Assembly: GCA_003132865.1 (NCBI GenBank)
Contig: PKYZ01000232.1
Location: 23,749-28,803, forward strand
DNA: 5,055 nt
From: Bryobacterales bacterium
GTDB taxonomy: Bacteria > Acidobacteriota > Terriglobia > Bryobacterales > Bryobacteraceae
Direction of reading: 5' to 3'
Position numbers and translations under genes: made by a program. Of this stretch, positions 1 to 5,055 are shown in pieces. The notes beneath the pieces are model-generated. The model saw nothing but the letters and a program-made list of their open reading frames with translations. It had not been told where the DNA came from and made no database searches. Each line of letters starts with the position of its first letter. The first letter of the stretch is position 1.

Positions 1-1
1 G

Positions 2-967
2 CAGCATAAGCGGGAGTTGCGGCGCGACCAAGCCAAGGAATCCACCGCCGTCGCGGCATCGACTTACCTCGACCAGGAGCGCGGTTTGGTGTTTAACCTG
101 CGGAATGCGTTCGTGCAACTGTTGCAGGGAAAAGCGGTGCTGCAGAACGCGAAAGAGAACCTGGATTACTGGGACCGGGAACTCGATTTGAACCGCCTTC
201 GCTTCAAGACCGGCGACCTCGCTCGCGTGGATCTGAATCGCCTGGTGCTGCAGCGCGTTCAGTTTGAATCCGACTTCGAAACCGCCATGGTGAATCTTCG
301 CACGGCCAAGATCCAGCTTCTGATGCTCATCAACGACCGGACGCCGATTGACCGGTTCGACGTCTCCGGACCCTTTGATTTTACCGATGAGTTGAGGCCC
401 CTCGAGGAATTCCGGAATAGCGCACTGGAAGCGCGGCCGGACTTGAAGGCCTCCGTGCAGAACGTGGAACTAGCCAGGATCACCTATCGATTAGCGGTTG
501 CCAATGGCTCGGCCGATCCGACCTTTAGCGTGTGGTACTCGCACAATCCTTCGTTCGCCAACCCGTTTGCCAACGAAACGATGGGCGGGAGTGTCAGCAT
601 CCCTCTGCGTATCTTCGACCGGAACCAAGGCGAGAAAGCGCGCACTCAGGTCGACATCGGCCGCAACGAGCGTTTGCGAGATGCCAACGAGGCGCTGGTC
701 TTCAATGACGTTGATTCCGCCTACTGGACGATAATCGAAAACGTGAATCTTCTGAAGCCGTACAAGACTACATACCTGCCCCTGGCGACCGACGTCCGCG
801 ACACAACGTCTTTTTCCTTCAAGAACGGAGGCGCGTCTTTGCTGGATTACTTGGACGCGGAAAAAGCTTATCGGGACACTCGATTGGCCTACTTGAATCT
901 GATTGGCTCGTACTTGACCGCCGCGGCGCAAATGAATATGGCCGCGGGCCGGGAGGTTGTGCAATGA
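2..967 (+). CDS. Outer-membrane efflux channel protein, TolC/CzcC family (5' partial)
   Basis: Outer-membrane exit duct of a tripartite RND efflux pump. The frame is open to the window edge, so the TTG at 17 is not taken as the start; the signal peptide and first part of the protein lie upstream. About 321 residues are visible, against roughly 420-460 for the family. Both OEP repeats can be recognised. The end of the first is a long charged amphipathic helix containing RFKTGDLARVDLNR (from nt 200). The second opens with the ARPDL motif (nt 431-445), continues through the beta-strand and turn segment SIPLRIFDRNQGE (nt 596-634), and closes with the helix GGASLLDYLDAEKAY (nt 827-871). The C-terminal end, AAAQMNMAAG, is where the family normally ends. 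It ends in an ATGA overlap with the adaptor gene, which supports co-translation. Family assignment is firm. CzcC-like is inferred from the neighbouring pump, since channels of this family do not show substrate specificity. Confidence 0.9.
   Translation, partial: QHKRELRRDQAKESTAVAASTYLDQERGLVFNLRNAFVQLLQGKAVLQNAKENLDYWDRELDLNRLRFKTGDLARVDLNRLVLQRVQFESDFETAMVNLRTAKIQLLMLINDRTPIDRFDVSGPFDFTDELRPLEEFRNSALEARPDLKASVQNVELARITYRLAVANGSADPTFSVWYSHNPSFANPFANETMGGSVSIPLRIFDRNQGEKARTQVDIGRNERLRDANEALVFNDVDSAYWTIIENVNLLKPYKTTYLPLATDVRDTTSFSFKNGGASLLDYLDAEKAYRDTRLAYLNLIGSYLTAAAQMNMAAGREVVQ
951..956 (+). promoter_or_regulatory. Ribosome binding site of the adaptor gene, with ATGA stop-start overlap
   Basis: GGGAGG lies 7 bases before the ATG at 964, inside the last codons of the channel gene. 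The ATG (964-966) overlaps the channel gene's TGA (965-967). A strong Shine-Dalgarno sequence plus the overlap fixes the start codon and suggests translational coupling of channel and adaptor. Confidence 0.75.
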
Positions 968-2109
968 ATCGTCTACTTATTTTCGAAGCAACCGTGTGTT
1001 TGGGTCTGGGCCTTCTCGTCACCGCATGCGGAAAAAAGGTAACCGCCCAGCAAGGCCCGGAGGCCGGCACTGGTCCAGCCCCTACAACCGTGCAGCCTGA
1101 CTTGGATTCCAACAACTTCAAGGTGGATCACCCAGAGCAATTTGTCTTGGCGGCGGCGGGTGAGCACGTGGCCGCGCCGGAGCTGAACGTGACGGGAGTG
1201 GTGAATCCCGACGTTTCGCGGCAGGTGCCCGTACCGTCGCTGGCCACGGGACGCATCGTGGAAATCGACGCGCGGCTCGGCGATGAGGTGAAAAAGGGCC
1301 AGCTTCTGTTCAAAGTGCGCAGTTCGGACATCGCGGGCGCGTTTTCCAACTACCGCCAGGCCGTCAAGAACGAGGAATTGACCAAAATCCAACTCGAACG
1401 CGCCAACATCCTGTTCGAGCATGGGGCGATTCCCAAGAGCGCTCAGGAAATAGCCCAGAACGCCGAAGACGACAACCTTGTGGTTCTCGAGACGGCCAAG
1501 GAACAACTCGGACTGTTGGGGGTGGACCCCAAGCATCCCACGGGCATCGTCGAAGTTTTCGCGCCGGTATCGGGTACCATCACGGACCAACAAATCACGA
1601 ACCAATCGGGCGTCCAGGCGCTGACGCCGCCAAACCCTTTCACGATTTCCGACATGTCGCGCGTCTGGATTATCTGCGATGTGTGGGAGAACAACATGTC
1701 GCAAGTGCACACCGGCGAGTACGCGGACATACATCTGGTCGCCTATCCGGACCGGGTCCTCAAGGCGCGAATCGGCAACATCCTGCCGATCGTAGACCCC
1801 AACATTCGCACTGCCAAGGTCCGCCTGGAAGTAGACAATCCGGGCCTCATGCGCGTGGGGATGTTCGTCACCGCGACATTCCACGGCGCAACGGCGCAAC
1901 GGCACGCCACAGTGCCGGCCACTGCGATTCTGCACCTGCACGACCGCGAGTGGGTCTATACACCGTTAGGAAATGGCCGCTTCCGGCGCCAGGAAGTGGT
2001 TGCCGGGAATACGCTCCCCGACAACACGCAGGAGGTGGTCTCCGGACTGAAACCCGGCGATCAGGTAGTGGCGCGCGCACTCGTCCTTCAGAATACGGTG
2101 GAGCAATAA
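964..2109 (+). CDS. Periplasmic adaptor (membrane fusion) lipoprotein of heavy-metal RND efflux, CzcB/CusB-like
   Basis: Links the inner-membrane RND pump to the outer-membrane channel. The 381-residue product is typical in length for HME adaptors. The N-terminus is a lipoprotein signal with a hydrophobic stretch (about 11-19) and lipobox V-T-A-C, giving lipidated C22. A low-complexity linker rich in Pro, Gly, Thr and Gln follows. The first lipoyl half-motif is at about 88-118 (TGRIVEIDARLGDEVKKGQ). An alpha-helical hairpin rich in Glu, Gln and Lys spans about 124-192. The second lipoyl half starts at about 199 (APVSGTITDQQI), the beta-barrel spans about 231-306 (with VDPNIRTAKVRLEVDNPG and GMFVTATF), and the membrane-proximal domain spans about 315-381 (VPATAILHLHDREWVY, ending GLKPGDQVVARALVLQ). 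No His-rich metal-binding head or added C-terminal domain is seen. H324 and H326 sit in a motif I recall as common in close relatives. The start is fixed by the GGGAGG site and the signal peptide. The domain order makes the family secure; the metal is unknown. Confidence 0.93.
   Translation: MNRLLIFEATVCLGLGLLVTACGKKVTAQQGPEAGTGPAPTTVQPDLDSNNFKVDHPEQFVLAAAGEHVAAPELNVTGVVNPDVSRQVPVPSLATGRIVEIDARLGDEVKKGQLLFKVRSSDIAGAFSNYRQAVKNEELTKIQLERANILFEHGAIPKSAQEIAQNAEDDNLVVLETAKEQLGLLGVDPKHPTGIVEVFAPVSGTITDQQITNQSGVQALTPPNPFTISDMSRVWIICDVWENNMSQVHTGEYADIHLVAYPDRVLKARIGNILPIVDPNIRTAKVRLEVDNPGLMRVGMFVTATFHGATAQRHATVPATAILHLHDREWVYTPLGNGRFRRQEVVAGNTLPDNTQEVVSGLKPGDQVVARALVLQNTVEQ
2097..2103 (+). promoter_or_regulatory. 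Probable ribosome binding site of the RND pump gene
   Basis: GGTGGAG lies 10 bases before the ATG at 2114, within the last codons of the adaptor gene. It is weaker and slightly farther from the start than the site before the adaptor. With only 4 bases between the adaptor stop (TAA 2107-2109) and the ATG, translation of the pump probably depends partly on ribosomes finishing the adaptor. Confidence 0.5.
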
Positions 2110-2113
2110 ACCA

Positions 2114-5055
2114 ATGATTCGCCGAGTAGTTGACTTTGCCCTGGACAAACGCCTCTTCGTTTTGGCTTTCGCCCTCCTGCTGGTCGTCGGGGGAATCGCC
2201 GCGTTCCATGCTCTTCCCATTGAGGCTTATCCCGACGTCGCGGACAATTACGTTGAGATCGTCACGCAGTGGCCGGGAATCTCCGCCGAGCAAATGGAGC
2301 AGCAAGTCACGATTCCGATTGAGATCGTGATGAACGGCATGCCGCACGTAACCCATTTGCGGTCGTTCTCATTGTTCGGTCTCTCCGACATCAAGCTCAT
2401 TTTCGACGACGAGGAAGAAAATTTCAAAGACCGCGAGCGGGCCCTCGAGCGGCTTTCGCAAGTCACTCTTCCACCGGGCGTGTCGCCGCAAATGCAAACG
2501 GACTGGAGCCCTGCTGGTCAGATCTTTTTCTTCACCTTACACACCACCAACCCGGCGTATGACGTCATGGAGCTGAAGTCGATTGAAGACTGGGTGGTGG
2601 AGAAGAATTTCAAGGCCGTTCCCAACATCGTGGATGTTGCCAGTTTCGGCGGACCCACGCGCGAATACCAGGTTCGCGTCGACCCAGACAAGCTGATCTC
2701 CTACGGCCTCAGCATCGGCCAGGTGGAGCAACAGATCACCAACAACAACGCCAATGGAGGTGGAAGCTTCATCGAAGCCGGTCTGCAACAGATCAATATT
2801 CGGGAAGTGGGTCTGGTGCGGAATGTTCACGATATCGAGAATACCGTGATTCTGACGAAGAACGGCACGCCGCTCCGCATTAGCGATATCGCCGTGGTTG
2901 CACAAGGTCCGAAGATACGCCTGGGACAGTTTGCCCGGGCGATCCGGCACGAGGATGGCCGGGTCGTCAATAACGACGATGTCGTTTCCGGCATTGTGCT
3001 GCTGCGAAAGGACGCCGAGGCCGACGCGGCATTGCAGGGTATTCACAAGAAAGTTGCGGAACTGAACGATCACATCCTGCCGCCCGGTGTAACGATCGAC
3101 CCGCTCATCGATCGCAGCGATCTGGTGAAGTTCACCACCGAAACAGTGCTGCACAATCTGACGGAGGGCTTCATCCTGGTCACGATTATTCTGATGCTGT
3201 TTCTGGGAAATGTGCGCGCCGCCCTCATCGTTGCCATCACCATCCCGTTTGCTCTGCTGTTCGCCTCCATCTGCCTGCAACTCAAGGAAGTCCCGGCGAA
3301 CCTCTTATCGCTGGGAGCTCTGGATTTCGGAATGGTTGTGGATGGAGCGATTGTGATGGTGGAAAACATCGTCCGCCATTTAGGCCACCAGGAGCGGGTG
3401 ACCAAATCAGTTCGCGACAGAATCCGCGACGCCGCGCATGAGGTGCAGCGGCCCGTGTTCTACGCCATCACCATCATCATTACAGCCTATTTGCCCATTT
3501 TTACTTTGCAGCGGGTCGAGGGCCGGCTGTTCCGGCCCATGGCCTGGACCGTAGCCTTCGCACTTTTGGGCGCGGTCGTATTCTCGATGACCATCGCTCC
3601 GGTCCTGGCAAGTTTTGCCTTTCGAAAGGAGACGCGCGAATGGGAGAATCCGGTGCTTGTCTGGGTCATAAAGGAATACCGGCACGCCGTCACCTGGGTT
3701 GTACATCACCGCTGGGCGATGGTGGCGGTGTCGATAGCCGCGGTGTGCTGCAGCGCCTGGCTGTTGCAGGGTGAAAGGATTGGATCGGAGTTTCTGCCGC
3801 ACCTGGATGAAGGCGCATTGTGGGTGCGCGGCACGCTGGCTCCCAGCACCGGACCCACTGAGGGCATCCGGCTAATGAACCAGGCGCGAATCATCCTTTG
3901 TTCGTTTCCCGAAGTGACCCAATGCTCCAGTCAAACGGGGCGTCCGGACGATGGCAGCGACACGACCAGCTTTTTTAATACGGAGTATTTCGCCGATCTG
4001 AAACCCAAGAAGCAGTGGCGCCCGGCATTTCACCAGAACAAAGATGCAGTCATCGCGGCCATGAACCGCGAGTTATCAAAGCTGCCGGGCGTGGTCTGGG
4101 GCTTCTCCCAGCCGATCGCCGACAACATGGAGGAAGCGGTCAGCGGGGTCAAGGGACAGCTTGCCACCAAGATCTACGGCGAGGATTTGCGGGTTCTTGA
4201 GGACAAAGCCGAACAGATCCTCAACGTCATGCGCACCGTCAGGGGAATCACCGACCTGGGAGTTTTTCGGGTTACCGGCCAGCCCAACGATAACTTCGTA
4301 GTAGACCGCCAGCAGGCCGCACGCTACCAAATCAACGTCGCGGACGTGCAGGACGCCATTAATACCGCCGCGGGAGGAAACGCTCTCACCCAGGTATTGC
4401 AAGGCGAGGCGCGCTACGACCTCGTCATGCGCTATCTCCCGCAGTTCCGCAGCACCCGGGAGGCCATCGAAAACATCCGGTTACTGGCGCCCACAGGCGA
4501 GCGGGTTTCGCTGGGGCAGCTCTGCAAGATCGAAGAGCGGGACGAAGGTTCTGAAATCTATCGCGAATCGAACGAGCGGTACGTCCCGATCAAGTACAGT
4601 GTCCGCGACCGTGCCCTGGGCAGCGCCGTCGAAGAGGCCATCGCGAAGGTGAACAAGCAGGTGCAGCTTCCGCGCGGCTATCACATTAACTGGGAGGGCG
4701 AATACGAGAGCGAAAAGCGCGCGGAAGCGCGGATGTATATTATCATCCCCCTGACCATCTTCTTCATTTTCATGATCATTTACGGCGCCTTCGGCTCCGC
4801 CAAGTGGGCCTGCCTGCACCTGTTCAATGTGGGAGTGGCGCGCGTAGGAGGGCTGATGGCTCTTTACGTAACCGGGACGCACTTCAGCGTCTCGGCCGAC
4901 GTCGGCTTTATGGCCTTGTTCGGCGTTTCGATCCAGACCGGCGTCATCATGGTGGAATACATCAATCAGTTGCGCTCGAGGGGAATGCCGATCGTGGAAG
5001 CCGCAATTGAGGGCGCAACGCGCCGCCTCCGGCCGATCATGATGACCATGCTGGT
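2114..5055 (+). CDS. czcA: Heavy-metal efflux RND permease, CzcA/CusA family (3' partial)
   Basis: Inner-membrane proton/metal antiporter of the efflux complex. I translated 980 codons from ATG 2114 without a stop; the family is usually about 1030-1070 residues, so only the end of TM11, TM12 and the C-terminal tail are missing. TM1 is at about 14-34, followed by a periplasmic porter domain (EAYPDVADNYV; WPGISAEQMEQQVTIPIE). TM2 to TM6 lie at about 351-364, 369-388, 397-416, 448-465 and 478-500. TM7 (about 534-552) leads into the second porter domain (FLPHLDEGALW at 560-570; LKPKKQWRP at 629-637). TM8 (875-893), TM9 (about 897-920) and TM10 (about 926-950) follow. The TM4 motif D404-F-G, D410-G-A, E417-N matches the CzcA-type proton-relay signature. 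CusA's methionine triad aligns with R572, N622 and E674, against Cu(I)/Ag(I) transport. The MIRRVVDFALDKR start is typical of the family. The symbol denotes family only, as the metal is not proven. Confidence 0.95.
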   Translation, partial: MIRRVVDFALDKRLFVLAFALLLVVGGIAAFHALPIEAYPDVADNYVEIVTQWPGISAEQMEQQVTIPIEIVMNGMPHVTHLRSFSLFGLSDIKLIFDDEEENFKDRERALERLSQVTLPPGVSPQMQTDWSPAGQIFFFTLHTTNPAYDVMELKSIEDWVVEKNFKAVPNIVDVASFGGPTREYQVRVDPDKLISYGLSIGQVEQQITNNNANGGGSFIEAGLQQINIREVGLVRNVHDIENTVILTKNGTPLRISDIAVVAQGPKIRLGQFARAIRHEDGRVVNNDDVVSGIVLLRKDAEADAALQGIHKKVAELNDHILPPGVTIDPLIDRSDLVKFTTETVLHNLTEGFILVTIILMLFLGNVRAALIVAITIPFALLFASICLQLKEVPANLLSLGALDFGMVVDGAIVMVENIVRHLGHQERVTKSVRDRIRDAAHEVQRPVFYAITIIITAYLPIFTLQRVEGRLFRPMAWTVAFALLGAVVFSMTIAPVLASFAFRKETREWENPVLVWVIKEYRHAVTWVVHHRWAMVAVSIAAVCCSAWLLQGERIGSEFLPHLDEGALWVRGTLAPSTGPTEGIRLMNQARIILCSFPEVTQCSSQTGRPDDGSDTTSFFNTEYFADLKPKKQWRPAFHQNKDAVIAAMNRELSKLPGVVWGFSQPIADNMEEAVSGVKGQLATKIYGEDLRVLEDKAEQILNVMRTVRGITDLGVFRVTGQPNDNFVVDRQQAARYQINVADVQDAINTAAGGNALTQVLQGEARYDLVMRYLPQFRSTREAIENIRLLAPTGERVSLGQLCKIEERDEGSEIYRESNERYVPIKYSVRDRALGSAVEEAIAKVNKQVQLPRGYHINWEGEYESEKRAEARMYIIIPLTIFFIFMIIYGAFGSAKWACLHLFNVGVARVGGLMALYVTGTHFSVSADVGFMALFGVSIQTGVIMVEYINQLRSRGMPIVEAAIEGATRRLRPIMMTML

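Noticed and set aside
17..19. TTG as the start codon of the channel gene
   Set aside because: The frame is open upstream to the window edge, no ribosome binding site precedes it, and starting here would remove the signal peptide and first part of a TolC-family protein.
491..964. Minus-strand open frame (157 codons) opposite the channel gene
   Set aside because: It is antisense to the conserved second OEP repeat, with no family resemblance and no separate regulatory space.
973..1941. Long minus-strand open frame (322 codons) opposite the adaptor gene
   Set aside because: It lies wholly antisense to a well-supported gene. Its translation is rich in Arg, His, Val and Gly with no recognisable domain or signal, as expected from the reverse complement of GC-rich codons.
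2060..2113. Possible terminator or promoter between adaptor and pump genes
   Set aside because: Only 4 non-coding bases separate the genes. No convincing hairpin with a T run or -35/-10 pair was seen, and the region is conserved adaptor coding sequence.
1683..2117. Plus-strand open frame running through the adaptor/pump junction
   Set aside because: It overlaps the adaptor gene out of frame in its conserved barrel and membrane-proximal domains. The Arg/Gly/His-rich translation has no domain.
2537..3280. Minus-strand open frame (247 codons) opposite the pump gene
   Set aside because: It is fully antisense to conserved porter-domain codons of the RND pump. The His/Gln/Asp-rich composition has no recognisable motif, so it is a shadow frame.
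2114..5055. Cu(I)/Ag(I)-specific CusA identity for the pump
   Set aside because: The helix-4 motif is DFG...DGA (CzcA type), not the CusA form (AIG...VDAA), and the CusA methionine triad is not conserved by eye alignment.

Overview
The window carries three consecutive plus-strand genes of one tripartite heavy-metal efflux system of the resistance-nodulation-division (RND) type, in CzcC-B-A order. They are the 3' part of an outer-membrane channel gene (window start to 967), a complete periplasmic adaptor lipoprotein gene (964-2109), and an inner-membrane HME-RND pump gene that begins at 2114 and is still open at the window end. The first and third genes are cut by the window edges, not visibly broken. 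Coding is wall to wall: the first two genes overlap by 4 bases (ATGA) and the next two are separated by 4 bases. There is no room for an internal terminator or regulator, so this looks like part of a single transcription unit whose promoter and any metal-responsive regulator lie upstream, outside the window.

Expected working of the machine: the RND trimer takes up metal ion from the periplasm or inner membrane and is powered by proton flow through acidic residues in its membrane helices. The adaptor bridges it to the outer-membrane trimer, which opens to the outside. The pump has the CzcA-type helix-4 signature (D404-F-G, D410-G-A, E417-N) and, by eye alignment, lacks the three methionines that bind Cu(I)/Ag(I) in CusA. 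A divalent cation is therefore the better guess, but the exact substrate cannot be read from the sequence.

The organism is a Gram-negative-type (outer-membrane) bacterium with fairly GC-rich coding sequence. From memory, the pump resembles CusA/CzcA-family proteins common in Acidobacteriota and other soil bacteria (phrases such as EAYPDVADNYV and FLPHLDEGALW). An acidobacterial or similar soil origin is plausible but is an inference.

I saw no RNA gene, mobile element, CRISPR array, long repeat or unexplained intergenic space. The window looks like an ordinary metal-efflux operon, not an undescribed system. The points worth a second look are a few unusual residues in the pump.
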